Assembly (NCBI GenBank): GCA_049616325.1
Contig: JBMZHG010000004.1
Span: 1 to 64,000, forward strand
DNA length: 64,000 nucleotides
Reading direction: 5' to 3'
Source: UBA11663 sp049616325
GTDB taxonomy: Bacteria > Bacteroidota > Bacteroidia > Flavobacteriales_D > Sanyastnellaceae
The notes under the pieces were generated by a model. It searched no databases. It saw only the letters and a list, made by a program, of their open reading frames with translations, and was not told the DNA's origin. Made by a program: the position numbers and the translations under genes. Below, piece after piece: positions 25,440 to 33,303 of this stretch; positions within the stretch are counted from its first letter, which is position 1, and each line of letters starts with the position of its first letter.

Positions 25440-26636
25440 TCAACCGGCGATCCTGCCCATTTTGTGAACGCGACGCCAGGCCCACAAGAAGACAAATCCC
25501 GCGACTCCAAACCCCGCACAGCCGCCGTACAACGACAACAACACGTCAGGATTGGCTGCGTACCAGGTGCCGGAACAGAATGCCCCCAAGCCGATGCCCA
25601 CTTCCAACGCCATCAACATCGTTCCCAAGGCCGTAGCAGCCTTTCCTTCCGGTGCCAAGTCAACCGTCCATGCAAAAATAGTCGGCATGTTGATCCCGAC
25701 AGAAAGGCCGTAAACCACCCCGGCAGCAAGCAACATTGGAACCGTGGTGGCGAAAGAAAACAGGGCCATCCCGACCGCCAACAACAACGCGCCTACCATC
25801 ATCAATTCGACCCGCCCATGTTTGTCCGACGCCTTCCCCGCAACCAAGCGTGTGGCAACGGAAGCCACGACAACCACGGTGTTGAATGACCCCTTGTACA
25901 GAAAGCCAAGGCCTTCCACCAAGTCCGGCGTCACCGTCAAAAAGGTGCCAAACGCCATCGCCACGGGAAGCAAAAAAAAAGAAGCCGGCCATGCCGCGCG
26001 CTCGATCACCCCGCCGCCAAAAACATTGAGGTCACCCCACTGGACCTTGCGGGCGTTGGGCAACGTCTCGGGCAACTGCCACGTCATGATGTACGCTGCC
26101 AACCCCAAGACACTGCTGGCAAGAAACATCGCGTCGTAGCCAAACTCCACCGCCAACCAACTCCCGAGGGCAGGCCCTAAGGCCATGCCAGCGTTTCCAG
26201 CCACTCCGAGGTAGCCCAACGCCTCACCGCGCCTCTCCATCGGAACGATGTCCGTCAAAAAAGCGCTCGTGCCTGTGGGGCGAAATCCGGTAGACATGCC
26301 GTGAAGCAGCCGAACTACCAAGAATCCCGTCACCGCCATGGCCACATTTTCCAACCTCGCAACGCCGATGTACGCGAATCCAGCCAGCGAGGTCACCGCC
26401 GTACCAAACAACATCACGGGCTTTCGGCCCGCGAGGTCAGCCAACCGTCCTGAGACAAACCGACTTGCAAACGCCCCCACAGTAAAGAGCGCAACAATCC
26501 ACCCAATCAAATGCCCCGCCCCCATCCCGTCCAAATACCCCGGCAATTCAGGAAGGAGCATGCCGAAGCTGGCCATGAACAGAATTGTCCCGGAGCAAAG
26601 CAACCAAAATGTAGGGGTGAACAGCGTCGGTTTCAA
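25440..26636 (-). CDS. MFS transporter
   Basis: 398 residues, about 12 transmembrane helices; a major facilitator superfamily carrier of unassigned substrate. The loop between helices 2 and 3 shows the MFS signature (S-G-R-L-A-D-L-A-G-R-K-P-V at about 62-74), repeated in weaker form in the second half (A-G-K-A-S-D-K-H-G-R). The N-terminus P-T-L-F-T-P-T-F-W-L-L-C is like other Bacteroidota drug/sugar MFS proteins. The TTG at 26636 is chosen because a -7 element ends 5 nt before it and the resulting protein starts right at the family N-terminus. A longer TTG start at 26693 would run through the promoter into the divergent gene. Confidence 0.87.
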   Translation of the reverse strand: MKPTLFTPTFWLLCSGTILFMASFGMLLPELPGYLDGMGAGHLIGWIVALFTVGAFASRFVSGRLADLAGRKPVMLFGTAVTSLAGFAYIGVARLENVAMAVTGFLVVRLLHGMSTGFRPTGTSAFLTDIVPMERRGEALGYLGVAGNAGMALGPALGSWLAVEFGYDAMFLASSVLGLAAYIMTWQLPETLPNARKVQWGDLNVFGGGVIERAAWPASFFLLPVAMAFGTFLTVTPDLVEGLGFLYKGSFNTVVVVASVATRLVAGKASDKHGRVELMMVGALLLAVGMALFSFATTVPMLLAAGVVYGLSVGINMPTIFAWTVDLAPEGKAATALGTMLMALEVGIGLGAFCSGTWYAANPDVLLSLYGGCAGFGVAGFVFLWAWRRVHKMGRIAG

Positions 26637-26641
26637 GACCG

Positions 26642-26649
26642 CGAAGGTA
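26642..26649 (-). promoter_or_regulatory. -7 promoter element of the MFS gene
   Basis: TACCTTCG on the minus strand, then CGGTC, then TTG (26636). It forms an inverted repeat with the plus-strand element at 26663-26670. Confidence 0.6.
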
Positions 26650-26662
26650 GGCCGCCTTGCCC

Positions 26663-26670
26663 TACCTTTT
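26663..26670 (+). promoter_or_regulatory. -7 promoter element of the small repeat-protein gene
   Basis: TACCTTTT, then GGGA, then GTG (26675). It points away from the MFS element 13 nt to the left. Confidence 0.6.
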
Positions 26671-26674
26671 GGGA

Positions 26675-27088
26675 GTGGCAAGGCAGTATCCAATCAAAGT
26701 TCTCGTGGCGTGGGGCGAGGCCATTTCAGGCAACAAAGAACTCCGCGATTGGCTGATGGGAAACGGCTACCCCGAACTTGGGCTCTTCGTTCACGCCATG
26801 CACAACCAATCCACCGCCCGAGAGTGGTTGCTGAACGAAGGGTTTCCTGAATTGATGGCCTTGTGCGGAGGTGCGGAAGGAGATGCACGGGCCGTGCAGT
26901 GGCTGCGAAACCACGACCATCCTGTTCTGGCGACCATGGCGAAGGCGGCCGACAACGACGACGACGCGATGCGCGAGTTGCTCGAAGCGGACGAACGGAT
27001 TTGGGCCACCCTTGCCTTGAAGATTCGCTCCGTCAAAAACAGCATCGAAGAGCGGCACAACGACTGGCACAGCTTCAACAAGGACTGA
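26675..27088 (+). CDS. Small helical repeat protein, function unknown
   Basis: 137 residues from a GTG start fixed by the -7 element 4 nt upstream. The core (about 22-120) is made of roughly four units of 25-26 residues with the pattern x-x-W-L-x-x-x-G-Y/F-P-E-L-x-x-x-x-x-A. Clear copies start at R-D-W-L-M-G-N-G-Y-P-E-L, R-E-W-L-L-N-E-G-F-P-E-L and Q-W-L-R-N-H-D-H-P-V-L, and a degenerate one at R-E-L-L-E-A-D-E-R. Each looks like a helix-turn-helix hairpin, suggesting a small solenoid. No signal peptide is present, so it is cytosolic. I do not know a named family. It diverges from the MFS transporter with only 38 nt between start codons and converges with the M16 peptidase. Confidence 0.75.
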   Translation: MARQYPIKVLVAWGEAISGNKELRDWLMGNGYPELGLFVHAMHNQSTAREWLLNEGFPELMALCGGAEGDARAVQWLRNHDHPVLATMAKAADNDDDAMRELLEADERIWATLALKIRSVKNSIEERHNDWHSFNKD

Positions 27089-27108
27089 GCGCTCCCTTTC
27101 GTTGCGGG

Positions 27109-28374
27109 TTACGCGTCTTGGGGCGTCATGAACGTCAACCGGCAAAGCGCCTCGTCCCCGAGCCACATGTTGGCCACGTCGAGCAGATCGCGGGAGGTCA
27201 GCGCCTCGATGGCCGCAACCAAGGAAGCAAGGGTTTCCACGCGGTCGTACATCAGGCACGTCTTGGCCAAACCCGACAGCACCGTGGCGCCGTGCTCGTG
27301 GCCGAGTGCGATTTGGCCAAGGAGTTGCTGCTTCGCGTCGTGCAGCTGACGGGTTCCGAGCGCCTTGGTGCGCATGTTGACCATTTCTTTGCGCACCAAG
27401 CGCTCGACCTTCCCGTGAAAACGCGCGTCGGTGCCGAAGTACACGTTGAACACGCCCGCGTCCTGGTAGACGACGTGGTTGGCTTCGATGTGGTACGCCA
27501 TCCCGTGTTTCTCGCGAATGTTGAGGTTCAAACGGCAATTCATGGCGGGTCCACCAAGGATGTTGGCCACCACGGTCATCGCCAACTTGTCCTTGGAATT
27601 GCCACCTGGCGCTGCGGCTCCCGTGAGGTGGTGCACTTGGTGAATTCCCTTGGATTGCACCGAAGAAAAGGGCGCTCGCGAGACCGGTGCCACACGTTCC
27701 GGCAACTTGCCTGCGGTGGACTGAGCTCCCGCAGTGGGCTCCCCGAAATAACGCTCCGCCCAACCCAACACGCTCTCCCACGACACCGACCCGACCACGC
27801 CAAGCACCATGTTGTCCGGACAGTAGTGGCGATTTACGAAGTCCTGGACTTGACTCCTTGTCAGCGATTTAACGCTCTCGGAAGTACCAAGAATGGGCAG
27901 CGCCAAGGGGTGACCCTCAAACAAGGCTGACTCGAACTCTTCAAAAATCACGTCGCCCGGCTGGTCTTGAACGCCTGCGATTTCGTCCAAGATTACGTCC
28001 CGTTCCTTGCTCAGCTCACCTTCGGGAAACGTGCTGTGGAACGCAATGTCCGCAAGCAATTCCAGCGCGCGTTCCGTGTCCTTCGCGCGCTGCGACGACG
28101 TGATCCACGTGTCCTCCTTGGTGGTGTAGGCGTTGATTTCTCCCCCCACCGATTCCATGCGGTTCAAAATGTGGTACGCCTTGCGTTTTTGCGTGCCCTT
28201 GAAAAGGACGTGTTCGATGAAGTGGGCCAAACCCGCTTCCCCCTCCCCTTCGTCCCGCGTCCCCGCGTTGATCACCAACGCGCAATGCGTCACCTCACGA
28301 GGCATCCACGAATGGATGATTCGGAGTCCGTTGGGCAAGACGTGCGTTTGAAATTCAGGGTTCACGTGGACCAT
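27109..28374 (-). CDS. M16-family zinc peptidase
   Basis: 421 residues, a pitrilysin/processing-peptidase-like (M16B) metallopeptidase. The inverted zinc motif H-F-I-E-H is at 51-55, with the downstream acidic ligand region (E-L-S-K-E-R-D-V-I-L-D-E-I) about 70 residues on. The second half is the usual catalytically silent M16 C-domain. There is no signal peptide, so it appears cytosolic. The ATG at 28374 gives the family-like start V-N-P-E-F-Q-T-H-V-L-P-N-G-L and follows a GACCTTTG sequence by 9 nt. A GTG at 28413, adding 13 residues, is the alternative. It lies 83 nt after the AtoE-like gene on the same strand. The substrate is unknown. Confidence 0.88.
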   Translation of the reverse strand: MVHVNPEFQTHVLPNGLRIIHSWMPREVTHCALVINAGTRDEGEGEAGLAHFIEHVLFKGTQKRKAYHILNRMESVGGEINAYTTKEDTWITSSQRAKDTERALELLADIAFHSTFPEGELSKERDVILDEIAGVQDQPGDVIFEEFESALFEGHPLALPILGTSESVKSLTRSQVQDFVNRHYCPDNMVLGVVGSVSWESVLGWAERYFGEPTAGAQSTAGKLPERVAPVSRAPFSSVQSKGIHQVHHLTGAAAPGGNSKDKLAMTVVANILGGPAMNCRLNLNIREKHGMAYHIEANHVVYQDAGVFNVYFGTDARFHGKVERLVRKEMVNMRTKALGTRQLHDAKQQLLGQIALGHEHGATVLSGLAKTCLMYDRVETLASLVAAIEALTSRDLLDVANMWLGDEALCRLTFMTPQDA

Positions 28375-28457
28375 TTCAGAGTGCAAAGGTCGGATGAATT
28401 CGGGCTCATCCACACCGGCCTCGGTTGCCGCATATCACGCGCAATTCTTGCCTCGAT

Positions 28458-29879
28458 TCACACCCAAAACGCCATGAAGCTCAACATGACGGATCCTGCC
28501 AAGCCCATGACCATCAACGTGTAAGGCAAAATGTCTCGTGCGGACAGGCCGGTGATGCCCAAGAGCGGGAGCGCCCAAAACGGCTGCAGCATGTTGGTCA
28601 ACTCGTCCCCAAACGCCATGGCCATGATGCCTCGTTCTATCGGCACCCCCAAGGCATGACATGCTTCGAGGACGAGCGGTCCCTGAACGGCCCACTGACC
28701 TCCGCCACTTGGCACAAAGACGTTGAGCACGCCCGAAGACACAAACAACGCTTCAGGAAGCCAAGCTGCCGAGGTCGCCCCGACCAACGATTCCGCAAGC
28801 CACGTCCCCAAGCCCGTCCCAGAAACCATACCCATGATTCCAAAGTACAGGGGGAATTGCACCAGGATGCCGGATGCTCCCGAGATCGCCTCGTCCAACG
28901 CACTTAGCATGCCACGAACTTGGCCGTGTGCCAACATCGCCGCCCCCAAGAGCACCATGTTGATCCAGTCGGGAGTCACGAATGCCAACTTCGTCCACGG
29001 GCCAGATTGAGAGGCCCACATCGCCGCACCGCCCAAGCACGCCACGCCCAGTGCGTACGCAACACCCCTTCGGCGGTCCAACACGTCTGACAAACCCACC
29101 TCTGGGCTGTCTGCACTCGACGACGTTTTTGAATTGGGCTGGGGCAAGATCTCATCGGGACGACCAGCCACCCTCCTGCCGAGCCACGCAAACATTCCCA
29201 CGACTGCCATCACCACCGTCCACGTCACGGCTTGGCTCCAGCCGCTGAGCGCGGTTTGGCTCAACGTCAGAGCTTCCGGAAGCTCTGCGGCCCAAGACGC
29301 GTTGGGCACCAACGACGCCAAATGCCCTGGTTCGGCCACTTTCAAGGGCGCAGACCCTCCCAATCCCCCATGCCAAACGAGCAATCCGGTGTATCCCGCA
29401 GCCCCCAAAACGCCTTTCGAAACCCGGGCCAACGCGGAATCTCTTCCCTCTTGCCTCTGACGGTCCAACACACCACGCACCAGGATTGCTCCGGCGATCA
29501 GGCCAAGACCCCAATTCAACCAGCCAAGGACCATGCTCAAGAACGCCACTTTGGCCGGCGCATTCTCAGGCGCACGCACCACCCAAGTTAACGCCTTCTC
29601 CAGCGCCTTCAGTACGGGAGGTGCCAACGCAAGCACGTGACCCAAAACCAGCATGAACATCGCCTGAAAGGCGAAGCGAATCAATCCCGGGTTCCACAAC
29701 CCGTCTACCCAAGCACCCAACACCCCCGCTGGAGAAGCCGAGCGCAGGGCGAGCAATCCCGCAAGGCCCGTCAGCAGCACTGCAATGGCAAACGGACTTG
29801 GCAGCCATCTCTGAAATCCACGGGCATACGCATTGAGCGCACGCTGGAAAGGGGTGTCGTGACGTTCAGGAGCGGACAT
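28458..29879 (-). CDS. AtoE-like short-chain fatty acid transporter
   Basis: 473 residues, about 10-12 transmembrane helices, matching the AtoE/TIGR00366 family that carries short-chain fatty acids such as acetoacetate or butyrate. Typical stretches are the N-terminal R-W-L-P-S-P-F-A-I-A, G-W-L-N-W-G-L-G-L-I-A-G-A, V-W-H-G-G-L-G-G-S-A-P-L, and a late F-V-P-S-G-G-G-Q-W-A-V-Q-G-P block followed by G-D-E-L-T-N-M-L-Q-P-F-W-A-L-P. The start is 9 nt downstream of the DUF3127 stop, so both are likely on one transcript. The transported acid is not known. The nearby etfAB could support oxidation of such acids, but that is inference. Confidence 0.87.
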   Translation of the reverse strand: MSAPERHDTPFQRALNAYARGFQRWLPSPFAIAVLLTGLAGLLALRSASPAGVLGAWVDGLWNPGLIRFAFQAMFMLVLGHVLALAPPVLKALEKALTWVVRAPENAPAKVAFLSMVLGWLNWGLGLIAGAILVRGVLDRQRQEGRDSALARVSKGVLGAAGYTGLLVWHGGLGGSAPLKVAEPGHLASLVPNASWAAELPEALTLSQTALSGWSQAVTWTVVMAVVGMFAWLGRRVAGRPDEILPQPNSKTSSSADSPEVGLSDVLDRRRGVAYALGVACLGGAAMWASQSGPWTKLAFVTPDWINMVLLGAAMLAHGQVRGMLSALDEAISGASGILVQFPLYFGIMGMVSGTGLGTWLAESLVGATSAAWLPEALFVSSGVLNVFVPSGGGQWAVQGPLVLEACHALGVPIERGIMAMAFGDELTNMLQPFWALPLLGITGLSARDILPYTLMVMGLAGSVMLSFMAFWV

Positions 29880-29888
29880 GCGCCGCGG

Positions 29889-30269
29889 TTAGAACGGCAA
29901 ATCGTCGTCGTCCGACGGAGCGGTTGCGGGCATCGGAGGCACGGGAGGCATCGGGGAGGCACTCACGGCGGCAGGCTGACCTGCTTCAGCTCCGGCTGCA
30001 GCCGCGTCTCCGCGTTCAATGCGCCACGCGTTCAAATCGACGTAATACTGGCCGTTGTATTCACGTCCACGCAGGTCAAACTTGACGTTCACCACGTCCC
30101 CTTCCGACAATTGTCCCAACTGCTCCGATTTTTCCTTGAGTGCCGAGAACTTGATGTCCTGCGGGTACTGTTCCATCGTAGTCACGACGAAATCACGCTT
30201 GTAAAATCCACTCGGGAAATCTTGCTGGTCAAACAGCTTCTTCAGGGTTCCTTTCACTTCAAATGCCAT
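29889..30269 (-). CDS. DUF3127 protein with SSB-like acidic tail
   Basis: 126 residues. The N-terminal 90 residues match DUF3127, a Bacteroidota family with an OB-fold-like pattern (F-E-V-K-G-T-L-K-K-L-F, R-D-F-V-V-T-T, Y-P-Q-D-I-K-F, V-N-V-K-F-D-L-R-G-R-E-Y). A Pro/Ala-rich linker follows and the chain ends D-D-D-D-L-P-F, closely like the protein-recruiting tip of single-stranded-DNA-binding protein (D-D-D-I-P-F). The ATG at 30269 is preferred over one 21 nt upstream because the -7 element ends 4 nt before it. A nucleic-acid-related role is plausible from fold and tail but not established. It leads the atoE transcript. Confidence 0.85.
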   Translation of the reverse strand: MAFEVKGTLKKLFDQQDFPSGFYKRDFVVTTMEQYPQDIKFSALKEKSEQLGQLSEGDVVNVKFDLRGREYNGQYYVDLNAWRIERGDAAAAGAEAGQPAAVSASPMPPVPPMPATAPSDDDDLPF

Positions 30270-30273
30270 GAAA

Positions 30274-30281
30274 CGAAGGTA
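30274..30281 (-). promoter_or_regulatory. -7 promoter element of the DUF3127 gene
   Basis: TACCTTCG on the minus strand, then TTTC, then the ATG at 30269; leaderless spacing. Confidence 0.6.
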
Positions 30282-30305
30282 GGCCTCCAAGCCCGTTTTC
30301 CCTCG

Positions 30306-31211
30306 TTATCCAGCGTTGAAAGCAAGGAGGGTTTTCCACGCTTCATCCACCATCCCGTTGTCCAAAAGTTCTGCCGCCCGCCGATGCAACTCCTCTTCAA
30401 GGCGCGCGCCGTCGTCCTCGTGATCCATGAACAAGTCTGCAAGTTCCAAAAGCTTGTGCTCGTTGACGTCTGTCTCGTCGGGCATGGTTTCGCAACCTCC
30501 CAACATCGCGAGGTGATTTCCCGTAAGCACGCGGCTGGTCCGGATGTCTTCCGGCAACGCGTCCACGCCCATGCCGAGAACGCCAAGCGGTTTGGGGACA
30601 GTGAACAGCGCCTCGCCGGAGGCACGCACGTAATGGTCGCCCCCGCAACGCCCCACCAAATCGAGCCGAGTCGCATCCGGCACACCCGCGTCGTTCAAGA
30701 CGTTGTCCCGAAAATGCATGCGCACGATTTCCGCGAACACGAGCTGGCCCGCCCCCCCTTGTTCACCCAACGACTCTACTTTGACCACCTTGCATTCCAG
30801 CTGCACGGGGGACTCGGCCACGCGTGGCGGCTGTACGACCTCCGAAGGCAACGCCGTCAGGCCAGCTTTCACAAACTCGTCCACGCCTTCGGCAAAATCC
30901 GTGCTTGCCAACGAGCAGGCATGCACCAACGCGTAATCCACCAAATTGACCACCACTTCCGGAACGGCTTGAACGTTGTCCCACGTGTGCTTGGTAGTGG
31001 CGTCTCGACCCCGACGCGCCGGCGAGAAGACGACCAAGGGTGGGTTGGCTGAAAACACGTTGAAGTAGCTGAATGGCGCCAAATTGATGCGCCCCGAGCC
31101 ATCCACGGTGCTCACAAAGGCAATCGGACGTGGCGCGATCCCGCCCAACAAACAACCGTGAAGCTTTCGTGCATCCAGCTCCTCGGGTCGGTACGTGACG
31201 TGGGTGCTCAT
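30306..31211 (-). CDS. Flavin reductase family protein
   Basis: 301 residues; the first about 200 are an FMN-binding split-barrel of the flavin reductase/flavoredoxin family. Typical pieces are G-I-A-P-R-P-I-A-F-V-S-T at about 23-34, N-L-A-P-F-S-Y-F-N near 42-50 and V-V-N-L-V-D-Y. The C-terminal 90 residues are an extra helical region. The enzyme class reduces free or bound FMN with NAD(P)H; the partner here is unknown. The start lies 7 nt after purE on the same strand, so it is in the purE transcript. No signal peptide. Confidence 0.86.
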   Translation of the reverse strand: MSTHVTYRPEELDARKLHGCLLGGIAPRPIAFVSTVDGSGRINLAPFSYFNVFSANPPLVVFSPARRGRDATTKHTWDNVQAVPEVVVNLVDYALVHACSLASTDFAEGVDEFVKAGLTALPSEVVQPPRVAESPVQLECKVVKVESLGEQGGAGQLVFAEIVRMHFRDNVLNDAGVPDATRLDLVGRCGGDHYVRASGEALFTVPKPLGVLGMGVDALPEDIRTSRVLTGNHLAMLGGCETMPDETDVNEHKLLELADLFMDHEDDGARLEEELHRRAAELLDNGMVDEAWKTLLAFNAG

Positions 31212-31218
31212 CAGTCGC

Positions 31219-31719
31219 TCATTGGGCCTTGTGCGACTCCACGGCGTCGATCGACCCCAAAACCTTGTCCTTCAGACCCTCTTTGTACTCGGCGATGCGC
31301 TCACGCAGGGCGTCGTCGGAAGCACCGAGGATTTGGGCTGCCAAAATTCCGGCATTCGTTCCTCCGTCCAAGGCCACAGTCGCCACAGGCACGCCTGAAG
31401 GCATTTGGAGGATGCTCAAAACCGAGTCCCATCCATCGATGCTGTTGCGGCTCTTGATGGGAACGCCAATCACCGGGAGCGGGGTCAACGAAGCGGTCAT
31501 CCCTGGAAGGTGAGCAGCGCCCCCGGCGCCGGCGACGATGACGCCAATTCCACGTGCGGCCGCGCCGCGTGCGTATTCCACCATGCGATCTGGGGTGCGG
31601 TGCGCGGAGACCACAGTCATTTCATACGCCACACCAAGTTCGCGAAGCACCTTTTGGGCTCCTTCCATCACAGGCAGGTCGCTCGCGCTGCCCATGATGA
31701 TGCCGACGGATTTGTTCAT
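31219..31719 (-). CDS. purE: N5-CAIR mutase, purine biosynthesis
   Basis: 166 residues, class I PurE, which converts N5-carboxyaminoimidazole ribonucleotide to CAIR. Family motifs are G-I-I-M-G-S-A-S-D-L-P-V-M at about 6-18, S-A-H-R-T-P with the catalytic His at about 43-48, the G-A-G-G-A-A-H-L-P-G-M block near 64-74, and N-A-G-I-L-A-A-Q near 121. Its partner purK is not in the window. A -7 element 4 nt before the ATG indicates a separate leaderless promoter, although it lies just downstream of the nuclease gene of the etf operon. Confidence 0.97.
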   Translation of the reverse strand: MNKSVGIIMGSASDLPVMEGAQKVLRELGVAYEMTVVSAHRTPDRMVEYARGAAARGIGVIVAGAGGAAHLPGMTASLTPLPVIGVPIKSRNSIDGWDSVLSILQMPSGVPVATVALDGGTNAGILAAQILGASDDALRERIAEYKEGLKDKVLGSIDAVESHKAQ

Positions 31720-31723
31720 GTCG

Positions 31724-31731
31724 CGAAGATA
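31724..31731 (-). promoter_or_regulatory. -7 promoter element of purE
   Basis: TATCTTCG on the minus strand, then CGAC, then the purE ATG at 31719. Confidence 0.6.
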
Positions 31732-31760
31732 CTGAGGTCGCGCCAGCCCTGCGTCGCCGC

Positions 31761-32336
31761 TCAGCCCTTCATGTCGTCGATTCGCTTCTTCAGTTCCGAC
31801 GCGAGTTCGTAGTTCTCGGTGGCGATGGCCTCGTCCAGCTGGCGTTGCAACTCTTCCAACGACTCTTGCGTGGGCTTCGATGACGCCGGAACGTCGGCTT
31901 GCATGTCGCGCATTTCACCTTCTGTGCCGTCGAGGTCCACGCCTGCTTCGTCCATCACCTGTTGGCTGCATCGAATGGGGCAACCAAACCGAACTGCAAT
32001 GGCAACCGCGTCGGACGAGCGCGAGTCAATTTGCTCTTCGCGAATGCCGTCCGTCACAGTCAGTTGTGCGTAGAAAATGCCTTCCGTCATCTTGTGAATG
32101 AGCACCTCCGTCACTTCCATTCCAAACGACGAAAGCGTGTTCTTCATCAGGTCGTGCGTCAAGGGGCGACTCGGACGCATGTTTTCCAACTCGATGGCAA
32201 TGGACTGCGCCTCGGCCCCGCCGATGACGATGGGGAGTTTGCGCTTTCCTTTGACTTCGCCAAGCACCAACGCGTACGCACCCGAAGAAGACCCGCTCAA
32301 CGCGATGTCCAGGATTTCCAGGTCGATCTTCTTCAT
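31761..32336 (-). CDS. Bifunctional nuclease (BFN/DUF151) with UVR tail
   Basis: 191 residues. The N-terminal 140 residues are a BFN/DUF151 domain: L-P-I-V-I-G-G-A-E-A-Q-S-I-A near 34-47, R-P-L-T-H-D-L-M near 57-64, and D-S-R-S-S-D-A-V-A-I-A near 103-113. The C-terminal 35 residues (L-Q-R-Q-L-D-E-A-I-A-x-E-N-Y-E-L-A-S-E-L-K-K-R-I) form a UVR helical hairpin as in UvrB/UvrC. BFN proteins have been described as nucleases acting on DNA and RNA, and this BFN-UVR form is usual in Bacteroidota. The gene follows etfA by 20 nt, so it is part of the etfBA transcript. Confidence 0.9.
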   Translation of the reverse strand: MKKIDLEILDIALSGSSSGAYALVLGEVKGKRKLPIVIGGAEAQSIAIELENMRPSRPLTHDLMKNTLSSFGMEVTEVLIHKMTEGIFYAQLTVTDGIREEQIDSRSSDAVAIAVRFGCPIRCSQQVMDEAGVDLDGTEGEMRDMQADVPASSKPTQESLEELQRQLDEAIATENYELASELKKRIDDMKG

Positions 32337-32356
32337 GTCAATTTCGTTGTCCGGGA

Positions 32357-33286
32357 TCAGCCCATCGACTTCACCGCTGCCGTCAATTTGGGCAGCACTT
32401 CGAACGCGTCACCCACGATGCCGTAATCGGCTGCTTTGAAAAACGGAGCTTCCGGATCGGTGTTGATTGCGACAATAACCTTGCTTTGGTTGACGCCTGC
32501 GAGGTGCTGGATCGCACCTGAAATGCCTGCAGCGATGTAGAGGTCGGGGCGGATGGTGATGCCCGTTTGGCCCACGTGCTCGTGGTGAGGGCGCCAGCCC
32601 ATGTCGCTTACGGGACGGCTGCATGCTGTTGTTGCGCTCAAGGCTTGAGCCAGTTCCTCGACGATGCCCCAGTTCTCGGGGCCTTTCAATCCGCGGCCTG
32701 CTGAGACCACGCGCACCGCTTCAGGAAGCGGCACGGAGCCGTCCGCGCTGGAGGGTTCAAATCCTGTGACGTTCAAACGCGCTTCACCCGCGTCGGCCGC
32801 AAAGGATTCCACAGCCGCAGCCGCTCCGTCGCTCGCCACACCAAACGCGTTGGGAGTCGTGGTGATCACTTTCTTGGCTGTCTTCACGTCCACGTGCGCC
32901 ATGGCCTTGCCGCTGAACACGTTGCGCTTCACCGTGCTTCCTTCGAGGAGGCCCGTCACGCCGGGGACCAGCCCGGCGCCGAGGCGCACCGCCACGCGCG
33001 GGGCGACCGCACGGCCCACGTGATCGTGCGGTGCAACCACCAATTCCGCTCCTGTCGCCTCTGCTGCTGCGGAGACGACCTTGGCGATTTGGCCTTCGTC
33101 GTGCAACGCTTCAGACACATGCAAGACTTTGGTGGCGCCTGCTGCACCCGCACCGCCGTCGCCGTTCACCGCTCCAACCATCACCGCCGTGACCGTCGCG
33201 CCGCATTGCTTTGCGTAGGACACCGCTTCCAAACCAGCTTTGGTGGCTTGGCCGTTTTTCGTAGGGACAAATGCCAAACAATTCAT
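32357..33286 (-). CDS. etfA: Electron transfer flavoprotein, alpha subunit
   Basis: 309 residues. It is the FAD-carrying subunit that, with EtfB, takes electrons from acyl-CoA dehydrogenases and passes them to ETF:quinone oxidoreductase. The C-terminal FAD domain is clear: V-S-A-G-R-G-L-K-G-P-E-N-W at about 195-207, V-G-Q-T-G-I-T-I-R-P-D-L-Y-I-A-A-G-I-S-G-A-I-Q-H (written with breaks) near 245-268, and D-A-F-E-V-L-P at the end. Length is normal. It starts 17 nt after etfB, with the bifunctional nuclease behind it. Confidence 0.95.
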   Translation of the reverse strand: MNCLAFVPTKNGQATKAGLEAVSYAKQCGATVTAVMVGAVNGDGGAGAAGATKVLHVSEALHDEGQIAKVVSAAAEATGAELVVAPHDHVGRAVAPRVAVRLGAGLVPGVTGLLEGSTVKRNVFSGKAMAHVDVKTAKKVITTTPNAFGVASDGAAAAVESFAADAGEARLNVTGFEPSSADGSVPLPEAVRVVSAGRGLKGPENWGIVEELAQALSATTACSRPVSDMGWRPHHEHVGQTGITIRPDLYIAAGISGAIQHLAGVNQSKVIVAINTDPEAPFFKAADYGIVGDAFEVLPKLTAAVKSMG

Positions 33287-33303
33287 GTCGTTCAGGTTCA
33301 GGA

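Noticed and set aside
29637..31052. A 471-codon plus-strand frame across atoE, DUF3127 and the flavin reductase
   Set aside because: It spans three real genes on the other strand and has no domain or promoter.
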